Of a stretch of 64,000 nt of DNA, positions 8,548 to 15,748 are shown one piece after another. The notes beneath the pieces were generated by a model. That model ran no database searches. It was not told the DNA's origin and saw nothing but the letters and a program-made list of their open reading frames with translations. This stretch comes from Palsa-504 sp963847965 (lineage in GTDB: Bacteria > Actinomycetota > Actinomycetes > Streptosporangiales > Streptosporangiaceae): NCBI GenBank assembly GCA_963847965.1, contig CAWKCG010000012.1, positions 204,339-268,338 on the forward strand, read 5' to 3'. How positions within the stretch are numbered: position 1 is the stretch's first letter; each line of letters begins with the position of its first letter. A program made the position numbers and the translations under genes.

Positions 8548-9525
8548 TCATTCGGGTGTGCGCATGGAAGTGGATGTGGTTTCGCTGGTGCCGAGGCCGT
8601 CGGGTACGTCCGCGTGCTCGCTGACGAGCGGCAGCCCCGCCGAGTCCGCCTGCTGCTGCAGGAGCGCCGCGAAGTCTGCCTCGCCGTACCCGCGTCCCAC
8701 CAGGCTCTGGATGAGCTGGTAGACGGCCGATGCCACGGGCATGGGCACCTCGTGTTCCCGCGCTGCGGCCAGGCCCAGGTCGAAGTCCTTGCGCAGCAGC
8801 GAGGCCGTGAACGTAGGCTCGAAGTCCACGTTCACGTAGGCGGGCGTCTTGTAGCCGGTGAATAGGGAACCCATCACGCTGTTGTTGAGGCAGGCGAGGA
8901 ACGCTTGCCTGCTGATTCCGCTTTTTTCCGCAAGAATGGTCACCTCGGCTAGCGACTGGGCCACTACGCCGAGAAATAGATTGTGGCAAAGCTTCACCGT
9001 CCTGGCCACCTCGCCCTCGCCGACGTACGTCACGCCGCGGCCGAGCATGGTCAGGTACGGCTCCGCCATGTCAAACGCTTCCCTGGGCCCTGATACGGCG
9101 GCCGTCATCTTCCCGGCCCGGACCACTTTGGGATTTCCCATCACGGGCGCGGCCAGGAACGCCGTACCACGCCCGGCGGCCTCGGCCCGCACGCGGGCCG
9201 AGGCCTCAGGTGACACCGTGGAGCAATCGACGAGCACCCTCGGCACCGCTCCGTCTGGTCCTGACATCACCCCGGCGGAACCGAGCGCCGCGGCGATCAG
9301 GTCATCCGACGACCCGACGGTGATGAACACGATGTCCCGGGTGCCGAGTTCCGCCGCGGATGCGGCGGGCTTGGCGCCGAGCCGCACGAGCGGCTCCGCC
9401 TTGGCTGGCGAGCGGTTATAGACGGCGAGGTCGCAGCCGGCCTCCAGTAGTCTGCGCGCCATCTCGACGCCCATGCGCCCGGTGCCCAGCCAGCCGAGCC
9501 GGCGCGCATCCTCATGTCCGACCAT
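8548..9525 (-). CDS. 3-hydroxyisobutyrate dehydrogenase-family NAD(P)-dependent oxidoreductase
   Basis: The 325-residue protein has an N-terminal Rossmann domain (LGWLGTGRMGVEMARRLLEAG), the VDCSTVSPE substrate loop near residue 120 and the catalytic-lysine segment ARTVKLCHNLFLG near 180, then the all-helical C-terminal domain. Members oxidise beta-hydroxy acids such as 3-hydroxyisobutyrate or reduce tartronate semialdehyde; the exact substrate cannot be read. The C-terminal ~25 residues are a non-conserved tail. It is the first gene of the importer operon, 31 bp before livK, and carries a TTGACA element and a LacI-type operator upstream, so it is probably controlled by the LacI regulator encoded next to it. 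Confidence 0.85.
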   Translation of the reverse strand: MVGHEDARRLGWLGTGRMGVEMARRLLEAGCDLAVYNRSPAKAEPLVRLGAKPAASAAELGTRDIVFITVGSSDDLIAAALGSAGVMSGPDGAVPRVLVDCSTVSPEASARVRAEAAGRGTAFLAAPVMGNPKVVRAGKMTAAVSGPREAFDMAEPYLTMLGRGVTYVGEGEVARTVKLCHNLFLGVVAQSLAEVTILAEKSGISRQAFLACLNNSVMGSLFTGYKTPAYVNVDFEPTFTASLLRKDFDLGLAAAREHEVPMPVASAVYQLIQSLVGRGYGEADFAALLQQQADSAGLPLVSEHADVPDGLGTSETTSTSMRTPE

Positions 9526-9550
9526 GGCGCCCGTCCCTTCCGCCTCTGGT

Positions 9551-9598
9551 CACAATCGTTTGCACATGAGACTGGCCTCGCTCGCCGTCTTTTGTCAA
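9551..9598 (-). promoter_or_regulatory. Candidate promoter and LacI-type operator before the dehydrogenase-liv operon
   Basis: Reading the minus strand, a perfect -35 TTGACA (9593-9598) is followed after 18 bp by a weak -10 CAGTCT (9569-9574) and then TGCAAACGATTGTG (9551-9564). That matches 8 of 10 fixed positions of the LacI-family operator TGNAANCGNTTNCA around the central CG. Its place at the start site would suit repression. Confidence 0.55.
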
Positions 9599-9735
9599 TG
9601 CCGGATGTCCAACCTGTTACCAAAGCCGTACCAAAATGGTTTCCCTGTCGAAATATGGCAGTTCACAGGCGTAGCGAGGGGATGAATCGCGGCCGCGATG
9701 ACCCTGAGCAATCGATTGCAGTCCCTTGTTGTCCC

Positions 9736-9914
9736 GAGAACCCGCCTTCCTCGCCCGGGCGGGTCATCTCCAGGAGAACGCGCTCTCCTCGCCGGAGCGG
9801 GTCATCTCCAGGAGAACGTGCCTTCGCTGGCCAGGCGAGTCATCTTGGAGAACTTGCTCTCCTCGCCGGGGCGCGGGTCATCTCCAGGAGAACGCGCTCT
9901 CCTCGCCGGAGGTC
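9736..9914. repeat. Tandem ~38-bp repeat, about 4.7 copies
   Basis: Units of 36-40 bp run head to tail: gagaacgcgctctcctcgcc followed by a ggagcgggtcatctccag half. Each unit can fold through AGGAGA...TCTCCT and CTCC...GGAG pairings. The array starts in the gap before the dehydrogenase operon and runs to the stop codon of the LacI gene. Units differ by a few substitutions and small indels, and there are no unique spacers. Confidence 0.85.
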
Positions 9915-11031
9915 ACCTTCCGCGGGCCCGGCGAGCCGCGGCGCGGTCCAGCGGCACCGGCGGGTTGCCGGATCCGGCGACCGCATCCTGGCCGGCCTGC
10001 GAGGTCAGCCCGGATGGCGCGGCCGTGGATCCGCGGACCACGAGCTCCGGCGCGAGGTACATGATCTTCACGGGCCCGTCGCCCTCGCCGATCCGCTCGA
10101 GCAGCAGCTGCGCCGCCTCGGTCCCCAGCTGGTAGTGCGGGAAGCGCACCGTGGCGAGCGGCGGCTTGAGCCTGTCGATGAACGGCATGTCGTTGAAGCC
10201 GATCACGGAAACGTCGTCGGGGCATTGCAGGCCAGCTTCGTCGAGCGCGGTGTAGCACCCGACGGCCAGCATGTCATTGGCCGCCGCCACCGCCGTGAAG
10301 CCGCCCGGCCTGGCCAGGAGCTCGCCGCAGCAGCGCGCGCCCTCCTCGACCGTGTACCGGTCGGCGTAGGCGATCAGGTCCTCGTGGACCTCGAGACCGT
10401 GGGCGGCCAGGCCGTCCCTGAAGCCGCGCAGCCGGCTGACGCCGGTGGACGCCTCTTGCGGGCCCGCGATGTGCGCGATGCGGGTATGGCCGAGCCTGGC
10501 CAGGTGGGAGACCGCCATCCGGGCGCCCTGCTCGTTGTCGACGGAGACCGAGGGAAAGCTGTAGTCCTGCGACAGCCGGTTCATCAGGACGACGGGCAGG
10601 TCCGCGGCCGCCGCCTCGGCGAGGAGCTGGTCGTGCAGGGTGGCGGTCGCGAGCACGAAACCGTCGACGTGACGCGCCCGCATCTGCTCGAAGATGATGC
10701 GTTCCCGGTTCGCGTCGGCGTCGGTGTTGCCGATCAGGGCCACGTACCCGGCCGCGGCGAGCTTGTCCTCCAGGCCGCGCACGATCGGCGGGAACAACGG
10801 GTTGTTCAGGTCGGGAATCAGCACCCCGACGGTGTGCGAGCGGCGGGTCCGCAGGCTGCGGGCGACCGGGTTCGGCCGGTAGCCCAGCCTGGCCGCGGCG
10901 GCGGTGACCCGGCGCGCGGTGTCCTCACTGACCAGGATGCGGGTCTCCGGATTGAGCGCGCGCGAAGCGGTCGCCGGGTGGACGCGCGCCGCGGCCGCCA
11001 CATCCCGCAGGGTGGCCGGCCGGTCAGGCAT
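9913..11031 (-). CDS. LacI family transcriptional regulator
   Basis: The 372-residue protein has an N-terminal LacI helix-turn-helix plus hinge (TLRDVAAAARVHPATASRAL, then GYRPNPVARSLRT) and a periplasmic-binding-like effector domain (TVGVLIPDLNNPLFPPIVRGL through GFNDMPFIDRLKPPLATVR). The binding-pocket sequence does not identify the inducer. The ~35-residue C-terminal extension is not family-like. It lies upstream of the dehydrogenase-liv operon on the same strand, and an operator-like site occurs both before it and before that operon, so autoregulation plus control of the importer is the simplest reading. Confidence 0.93.
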   Translation of the reverse strand: MPDRPATLRDVAAAARVHPATASRALNPETRILVSEDTARRVTAAAARLGYRPNPVARSLRTRRSHTVGVLIPDLNNPLFPPIVRGLEDKLAAAGYVALIGNTDADANRERIIFEQMRARHVDGFVLATATLHDQLLAEAAAADLPVVLMNRLSQDYSFPSVSVDNEQGARMAVSHLARLGHTRIAHIAGPQEASTGVSRLRGFRDGLAAHGLEVHEDLIAYADRYTVEEGARCCGELLARPGGFTAVAAANDMLAVGCYTALDEAGLQCPDDVSVIGFNDMPFIDRLKPPLATVRFPHYQLGTEAAQLLLERIGEGDGPVKIMYLAPELVVRGSTAAPSGLTSQAGQDAVAGSGNPPVPLDRAAARRARGR

Positions 11032-11047
11032 GGCTCATCTCGCTCCC

Positions 11048-11066
11048 CAGCACACGTTTGCCAGCA
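11048..11066 (-). promoter_or_regulatory. Possible LacI-family operator before the lacI-type gene
   Basis: On the minus strand TGGCAAACGTGTGCTG shares the core GCAAACG with the site at 9551-9564, but the right half of the palindrome is poor. It lies 17-35 bp upstream of the regulator start, a position suiting autoregulation. Confidence 0.35.
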
Positions 11067-11127
11067 CAGGGTAGATGGACTAACACTATCCCGCGACCAG
11101 CACAAATGCACTGGTCATAATTACTAT

Positions 11128-11415
11128 GTGATAGACGAGCTGATCGCCAGGATGACCGCCATGCTCGAGTTGCTCCGGGCCGAAGGCGACCAGCGGCAGT
11201 ACTTCCTCGGGACGTACCTGCGCACCACGATTGCAGTGGCGCAGGCGCTCAAGCGCGGCAGCTTCGCCGACGCCGAGTGGGTGGAGCGCTGGGACCGCAC
11301 TATGACCACCGCCAGACCGCCGGCCACCGACCGCGTGAGGGGTGCAATGCCGCTCTATGCGGCAGTTGCGCGAACTGTTACACTCCCCGTTTATGTGGGG
11401 GGTTACGTTCTCTGA
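11128..11415 (+). pseudogene. Probable N-terminal remnant of a DUF5995-like gene
   Basis: A GTG-initiated frame encodes 95 residues. The first ~55 (VIDELIARMTAMLELL, then QYFLGTYLRTTIAVAQAL, then WVERWD) look like the helical N-terminus that I associate from memory with actinobacterial DUF5995 proteins. After WVERWD the expected continuation is absent, and the frame drifts into sequence that overlaps the start of the next permease gene. I therefore read it as a truncated remnant; a real short protein remains possible. Confidence 0.4.
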
Positions 11416-12442
11416 TCTGATATACCGTTATCGGCAATTCCTTATTGCCATAGTGGGAGCTGGAGTGGTATTCGCCATGGCGCTGGCCATGACAGGACTC
11501 GCCGCCGGATTCAGCGCAGAGATTAACTGGACGATAGGCGGAATTGGCGCCGATAGCTGGGTACTGAGTGGCAATGCCCACGGGCTCATCTCCAATGGGC
11601 AGCTCTTTCCCCAGGCCGATGTGACAGTCATCTCTCGGTCTCCCGGAGTGACCAGGGCGGCCGGGCTGGCCGTGTTGCCCACGCAGGTCGCGCGCATAAA
11701 CGGTCATAGCAAGACGGTTCTGGTCTTCGGCGTGGAACTGGGGAATATAGGGGATCCCGCGGTGACATCCGGCCAGGCGCTGTCGGGACCGGGCCAGGTA
11801 GTGGCCGACACCCGGACTGGTGCGGCCGTCGGCAGTCAGATCACCATGGGTTCGATGTCGTTCCGCGTGGTCGGCCAGGTGGTAAACCGCACGATGCTGG
11901 CCGGCAGTCCGATCGTGTTCATGCCCCTGCGTGACGCCCAGGCTCTCGTCCTCGGGGGCAGGCCACTCATCACGGCGGTGCTGACCCGCGGCGTCCCGTC
12001 CCAGGTGCCAGCCGGACTCGCCGTGCTGACCAGCTCCGAAGTCGAGCACGACAACCTGACGCCGCTGGCCGGGGCAGTCGCATCGATCAACAGCTTCAAG
12101 TTCCTCTTGTGGGCGGTGGCCGCCATCATCATCGCCGCCCTGCTCTACGTGTCGGCTCTCCAGCGGGTACGGGACTTCGCCGTGCTCAAGGCGCTGGGGT
12201 CCTCTTCCCTGCTGCTCTTCGAGAGCCTGGCCATTCAGGCCGTTGTGGTGACCCTGCTCGCCGCCGTCCTAGCGGCGATCGTGGCCAACTTCCTGGGCGT
12301 CTTCTTCTCCCAGCCTGTCGTCATTCCAGCTAGCGCCTTCGCCACGCTGCCGGTGATCGCCATCGTGGTGGGGCTGCTGTCGAGTCTGGTCGCCGTGCGC
12401 CGCGCCACCTCTGCCGATCCAGCCGCGGCGTTCGGGGGGTGA
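11393..12442 (+). CDS. FtsX/MacB-like ABC transporter permease
   Basis: A membrane protein of about 349 residues from the ATG at 11393; in-frame alternatives at 11342 and 11357 exist but add non-family residues. There is one N-terminal transmembrane helix (FLIAIVGAGVVFAMALAMTGLA), a ~200-residue extracytoplasmic domain, then three helices (LLWAVAAIIIAALLYVSAL; AIQAVVVTLLAAVLAAIVANFLG; LPVIAIVVGLLSSLVAV). This is the topology of MacB/LolCE/FtsX permeases, which move or extrude hydrophobic cargo or transmit mechanical signals rather than import solutes. The next gene, 9 bp downstream, supplies the ATPase. Confidence 0.85.
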   Translation: MWGVTFSDLIYRYRQFLIAIVGAGVVFAMALAMTGLAAGFSAEINWTIGGIGADSWVLSGNAHGLISNGQLFPQADVTVISRSPGVTRAAGLAVLPTQVARINGHSKTVLVFGVELGNIGDPAVTSGQALSGPGQVVADTRTGAAVGSQITMGSMSFRVVGQVVNRTMLAGSPIVFMPLRDAQALVLGGRPLITAVLTRGVPSQVPAGLAVLTSSEVEHDNLTPLAGAVASINSFKFLLWAVAAIIIAALLYVSALQRVRDFAVLKALGSSSLLLFESLAIQAVVVTLLAAVLAAIVANFLGVFFSQPVVIPASAFATLPVIAIVVGLLSSLVAVRRATSADPAAAFGG

Positions 12443-12451
12443 CTCACGCAC

Positions 12452-13462
12452 GTGTCCCTGTCCGTCAAGACCCTCACGGTGGAGTTCAGCGGCGCCGGTT
12501 ACAAGATCCGGCCGCTCAACGGGTTCTCGTTCGACTGCGACGACGGCCAGCTCGTGGTGCTGCTCGGGCCGTCCGGCTGCGGCAAGACGACGCTGCTGTC
12601 GTGCCTCGCCGGCCTGCTCAAGCCGACCTCCGGCTCCATCTGGTTCAACGAGACGGAGGTCACCGCGCTGCGCGGACCCGCCCTGTCGGCCTACCGCCGG
12701 CACACCGTGGGCGTGGTGTTCCAGGCCTTCAACCTCATCCCCAGCCTGAACGCGCTGTCCAACGTCATGGTCCCGCTGCGGTTGTCGGGGGTCCGGCGAA
12801 GCGTCGCACGCGAGAAGGCCACAGGCCTGCTGGCGCAGGTCGGGCTCGACGAGCGGGCCAATCACCGGCCCGACCAGCTGTCCGGCGGGCAGCAGCAGCG
12901 GGTGGCCATCGCCCGCGCCCTCGTGTACGACCCGCCGCTGATCCTGGCCGACGAGCCCACCGCGCACCTCGACTTCATCCAGGTGGAGGGAATCCTGCGG
13001 CTGCTGCGGACGCTCGCCTCTCCCGGGCGGACTGTCGTGGTCGCCACGCACGACCAGCGCATCACGCAGCTCGCCGACAAGATCGTCGAACTCGTCCCGA
13101 TCCTGCCCATCGCCGAGCTGGAACCCCGGGAGGTCACGCTCGAGGCAGGGCGGTACCTCTTCCGGCAGGGAGACCCCAGCGACCTGGTCTACCTGGTCGA
13201 GTCGGGTGAGATCGAGATCCTCCGCGACCTGGCCGACGGCAGCGAGGACCGCCTGACGGTGATCGGCCCGGGCGGCTACTTCGGTGAGCTCGGGCCGATG
13301 CTGAACCTGCCCCGCAGCGCCTCGGCGCGGGCCCTCACTCCGGCCGTCCTGACCGGGTGCTCGGTCCAGCAGTTCCGCAAGCTGGCCGGCCAACGGCGGT
13401 CCCTCGAATCGCCGACCGCGAACCAGGTGGCCGCTGACGGGTCGTCAGATCACCCGGAATGA
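12452..13462 (+). CDS. MacB/LolD-type ABC ATPase fused to a cyclic-nucleotide-binding-like domain
   Basis: Residues ~1-225 form an ABC ATPase: Walker A GPSGCGKTT, Q-loop VVFQAFNLIPS, signature LSGGQQQRVAIARAL, Walker B LILADEPTAHLD and switch VATHD. Residues ~228-315 form a CAP_ED/cNMP-binding fold with LFRQGDPSDLVYLVESGEIEI and a near-canonical phosphate-binding cassette FGELGPMLNLPRSASARA that keeps the Glu and Arg used to bind cAMP/cGMP. The fusion suggests nucleotide-gated export by the upstream permease. The start GTG at 12452 comes 9 bp after the permease stop. The final ~25 residues are a low-complexity tail. Confidence 0.88.
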   Translation: MSLSVKTLTVEFSGAGYKIRPLNGFSFDCDDGQLVVLLGPSGCGKTTLLSCLAGLLKPTSGSIWFNETEVTALRGPALSAYRRHTVGVVFQAFNLIPSLNALSNVMVPLRLSGVRRSVAREKATGLLAQVGLDERANHRPDQLSGGQQQRVAIARALVYDPPLILADEPTAHLDFIQVEGILRLLRTLASPGRTVVVATHDQRITQLADKIVELVPILPIAELEPREVTLEAGRYLFRQGDPSDLVYLVESGEIEILRDLADGSEDRLTVIGPGGYFGELGPMLNLPRSASARALTPAVLTGCSVQQFRKLAGQRRSLESPTANQVAADGSSDHPE

Positions 13463-13551
13463 CATGCTGACCAGGGTCAGCCCGGTCACGGTGACGCAGA
13501 TGCCTAGTACCTGCAGCGCGCCGAGCCGGTCCCAGCGCCGTAGCGGCGTCC
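13445..13551 (-). pseudogene. Possible 3' remnant of a DMT/EamA-type permease
   Basis: Just after the ATPase, the minus strand encodes RLGALQVLGICVTVTGLTLV...FRVI-stop, which resembles the last helix and end of EamA-family (drug/metabolite) permeases. Nothing upstream continues the gene. Recognition rests on a ~27-residue stretch only. Confidence 0.25.
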
Positions 13552-13572
13552 ACCGACACGAAGGGATCATCG

Positions 13573-13791
13573 ATGGCAGACCACATCTACTCAATCAGCG
13601 AGATCGTCGGCACTTCCTCCGAGAGCATCGACGACGCCATCAGGGGAGCCGTCGTCCGCGCCTCGAAGACCTTGCACAACCTCGACTGGTTCGAGGTCGC
13701 CGGGATACGGGGCCGCATCGAGGACGACGAGGCCTGCCACTTCCAGGTCACCTTGAAGGTCGGCTTCCGCCTCGACGACCGGCCGGCCTGA
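13573..13791 (+). CDS. Dodecin family flavin-binding protein
   Basis: The 72-residue protein MADHIYSISEIVGTSSESID...SKTLHNLDWFEVAGIRG...FQVTLKVGFRLDD is a full-length dodecin, which assembles into a hollow dodecamer that stores and buffers flavins or flavin/CoA. The conserved Trp (LDWFEV), which stacks on the isoalloxazine ring, and the following Gln (HFQVTLKVGF) are present. A purine-rich ribosome site (gaaggg) lies 8 bp upstream of the ATG. The gene is monocistronic, with a strong hairpin 74 bp downstream. Confidence 0.93.
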   Translation: MADHIYSISEIVGTSSESIDDAIRGAVVRASKTLHNLDWFEVAGIRGRIEDDEACHFQVTLKVGFRLDDRPA

Positions 13792-13864
13792 CCTGGCTCA
13801 GATCCTGACGGAACCGTCCGGCGGCTCCGACCCTCCCGGCGCGGCTCTAGCCTCAGGCTAAACC

Positions 13865-13891
13865 GGCTACCCGGCCCTCGGCCGGGTAGCC
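13865..13891. terminator. Perfect 12-bp inverted repeat at the thiD stop (bidirectional terminator candidate)
   Basis: GGCTACCCGGCC, a CTC loop and its exact complement form a very stable hairpin that contains the thiD stop codon and last codons. It could end both the dodecin and the thi transcripts; there is no long T-tract on either side. Confidence 0.6.
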
Positions 13892-14709
13892 GGGCCGTCG
13901 GCTTGGCAGGCGGTGAATTCGTGCAGGACGTGGACGGGGCCCTCGCCGGCGCCTAGGGCCGCTAGGCCGTGGGCGACCGCCTGCCCGGCCAGGAGCGAGG
14001 CCTGCCTGGCGGCCTCGGGCAGGGGCAGGCCTGCGGCCAGGCCGGCGGCGAGGACGGCCGAGTGGGTGCACCCGGCGCCGTGCGTGGCGGCGACGCGATG
14101 GCGGGCGACCGGGATGCGCACGTGGTGCGAGCCGTCGAAGAGGTGATCGACGTGCTCGGCGCCGTGGCCCCCGGTGACCAGGGCCGCCCGCGCGCCCATC
14201 GCGACCAGGCGCTCGGCGAGGACCGCGCGGTCCTCGGTGGCCAGCTTCGTCAGCGCCTGGGCTTCGGGCAGGTTGGGCGTCACGACCGTGGCCAGCGGGA
14301 ACAGCCGCGAGACGAGGGTCCCGACCGCGTCGGGCAGGAGCAGAGTGCTGCCCGAGCTGGCCACCATGACGGGATCAACGACCAGGGGCAGGTTCCGCGG
14401 CTCGAGCGCGCCGGCGACCGCGTCGATGAGCGGGGCGGAGAACAGCATGCCGGTCTTCGCGGCGTCGGCGCCGATGTCGTCGAGGACGGCGTCGATCTGG
14501 GCCCGCACGAACTCCGGGGGCAGCTCGTGGATGGCGGTGACGCCCACGGTGTTCTGCGCGGTGAGCGCGACGATGGCCGACATGCCGTGCGCGCCGCAGC
14601 GGGCGAACGCCTTGAGGTCGGCCTGGATGCCCGCCCCGCCACCGGAATCGGAGGAGGCGATCGTCAGCACCCGCGGAACCCCGGGGCCAGCACGGCCAGC
14701 ACTGCTCAT
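13867..14709 (-). CDS. thiD: Hydroxymethylpyrimidine/phosphomethylpyrimidine kinase ThiD
   Basis: This enzyme phosphorylates HMP and HMP-P to HMP-PP, the pyrimidine half of thiamine. Of its 280 residues, IASSDSGGGAGIQADLKAF binds pyrimidine near the N-terminus, VDPVMVASSG sits mid-protein, and the anion-hole motif HGAGCTHSAVLAA replaces the common GTGCTLSSA in a conservative way. The ATG at 14709 overlaps the thiG stop (ATGA), so it is translated as part of thiO-S-G-D under the TPP riboswitch. The stop codon lies inside a hairpin. Confidence 0.95.
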   Translation of the reverse strand: MSSAGRAGPGVPRVLTIASSDSGGGAGIQADLKAFARCGAHGMSAIVALTAQNTVGVTAIHELPPEFVRAQIDAVLDDIGADAAKTGMLFSAPLIDAVAGALEPRNLPLVVDPVMVASSGSTLLLPDAVGTLVSRLFPLATVVTPNLPEAQALTKLATEDRAVLAERLVAMGARAALVTGGHGAEHVDHLFDGSHHVRIPVARHRVAATHGAGCTHSAVLAAGLAAGLPLPEAARQASLLAGQAVAHGLAALGAGEGPVHVLHEFTACQADGPATRPRAG

Positions 14710-15530
14710 GCCGGGAGTTCCGGCAGGCCGGCCACCGGGCTCGAGGCCTGGGCGTGCCACCGGCGGGGAATGCGGCCCGCGGTCCTGGCCGCGTATCCCG
14801 CGGCTACCGCCAGCCGCATCGCGGCGGCCATCCGCGCGGGGTCGGCCGCGCGGGTGATGGCTGAGGCGATAAGGACCGCGTCGCAGCCCAGCTCCATAGC
14901 GAAGGCGGCGTCGCTGGCGGTCCCGATCCCGGCGTCGAGGATGACCGGGACGCCGGCCTGCTCGATGATCATCGCAATGTTGTGCGGGTTGCGGACGCCG
15001 AGGCCGGAGCCGATCGGGGCGCCGAGCGGCATGACCGCCGCGCAGCCCGCGCGCTCGAGGTGCCGGGCGAGGACCGGGTCGTCGTTGGTGTAAGGGAGCA
15101 CGATGAACCCGTCGGCGACCAGCAGCCGGGCCGCGTCGAGCAGCTCCACCGGGTCGGGCAGCAGCGTGTGGTCGTCGGCTACGACCTCCAGCTTGACCCA
15201 GTCGGTGCCCAGCGCCTCCCGGCCGAGCCTGGCTACCAGAAGCGCCTCGCTCGCGGTGTGGCAGCCCGCTGTGTTCGGCACGATGTACACGCCCGAGCTC
15301 CGCAGGGTGCCGATCAGCGAGCCTTCTCCGTCGCCGGCGGGCGTGACCCTGCGCATGGCCACGGTGGCCAGCGCGGTGCCCGAGGCGTCGAGCACGCGCC
15401 TCAGCACCTCCAGGCTCTGCACTCCCCCGGTCCCGACGATGAGCCTGGAACTCAGCTCGCGCCCGGCCAGCATCCACGAGGCAGCCTCCGGGGCCACCGC
15501 CGCCGGGCTCAGCACTTCCGTATCGCTCAT
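14706..15530 (-). CDS. thiG: Thiazole synthase ThiG
   Basis: ThiG condenses deoxyxylulose 5-phosphate, dehydroglycine and ThiS-thiocarboxylate into the thiazole phosphate of thiamine. The 274-residue TIM barrel shows RLIVGTGGVQSLEVLRRVL, the Schiff-base lysine region WVKLEVV, FIVLPYTNDDPVLARHL and AVMPLGAPIGSGLG. I chose the ATG at 15530 because it follows a GAGAGGATGAC ribosome site and sits 11 bp after thiS; upstream in-frame codons add non-family residues. Partner genes thiS and thiO are adjacent, as the dehydroglycine route through glycine oxidase requires. Confidence 0.96.
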   Translation of the reverse strand: MSDTEVLSPAAVAPEAASWMLAGRELSSRLIVGTGGVQSLEVLRRVLDASGTALATVAMRRVTPAGDGEGSLIGTLRSSGVYIVPNTAGCHTASEALLVARLGREALGTDWVKLEVVADDHTLLPDPVELLDAARLLVADGFIVLPYTNDDPVLARHLERAGCAAVMPLGAPIGSGLGVRNPHNIAMIIEQAGVPVILDAGIGTASDAAFAMELGCDAVLIASAITRAADPARMAAAMRLAVAAGYAARTAGRIPRRWHAQASSPVAGLPELPA

Positions 15531-15541
15531 GTCATCCTCTC

Positions 15542-15748
15542 TCATCCTCCCTGGACCGCCGTGACGACCTCGACCTGGTCGCCGGGCCGAAGCAGCGTGC
15601 CGGCCCACGAGCCGCGCGGCACGACGTCGCCGTTGACGGCGGCCGCGACGCCGGTACCGAGAGCCGTCAGCTCGGCCACGGCCTGCGCCACGGTGGTCCC
15701 TTCTGGCATCTCTCGCGGCTCTCCGTTGAGCTTCACCTGCAACGTCAC
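15542..15748 (-). CDS. thiS: Sulfur carrier protein ThiS
   Basis: The 68-residue beta-grasp protein ends in AVQGG; the terminal Gly-Gly is adenylated and converted to the thiocarboxylate that donates sulfur to ThiG. The core VTLQVKLNGEPREMPEGTTV...VAAAVNGDVVPR...LLRPGDQVEVV is complete. The GTG start at 15748 overlaps the thiO stop as GTGA and is preceded by a GGAGGG ribosome site. The activating thiF/moeB-like gene is not in this window. Confidence 0.94.
   Translation of the reverse strand: MTLQVKLNGEPREMPEGTTVAQAVAELTALGTGVAAAVNGDVVPRGSWAGTLLRPGDQVEVVTAVQGG

Noticed and set aside
9736..9914. CRISPR array
   Set aside because: Repeat units are contiguous without unique spacers and no cas gene is nearby.
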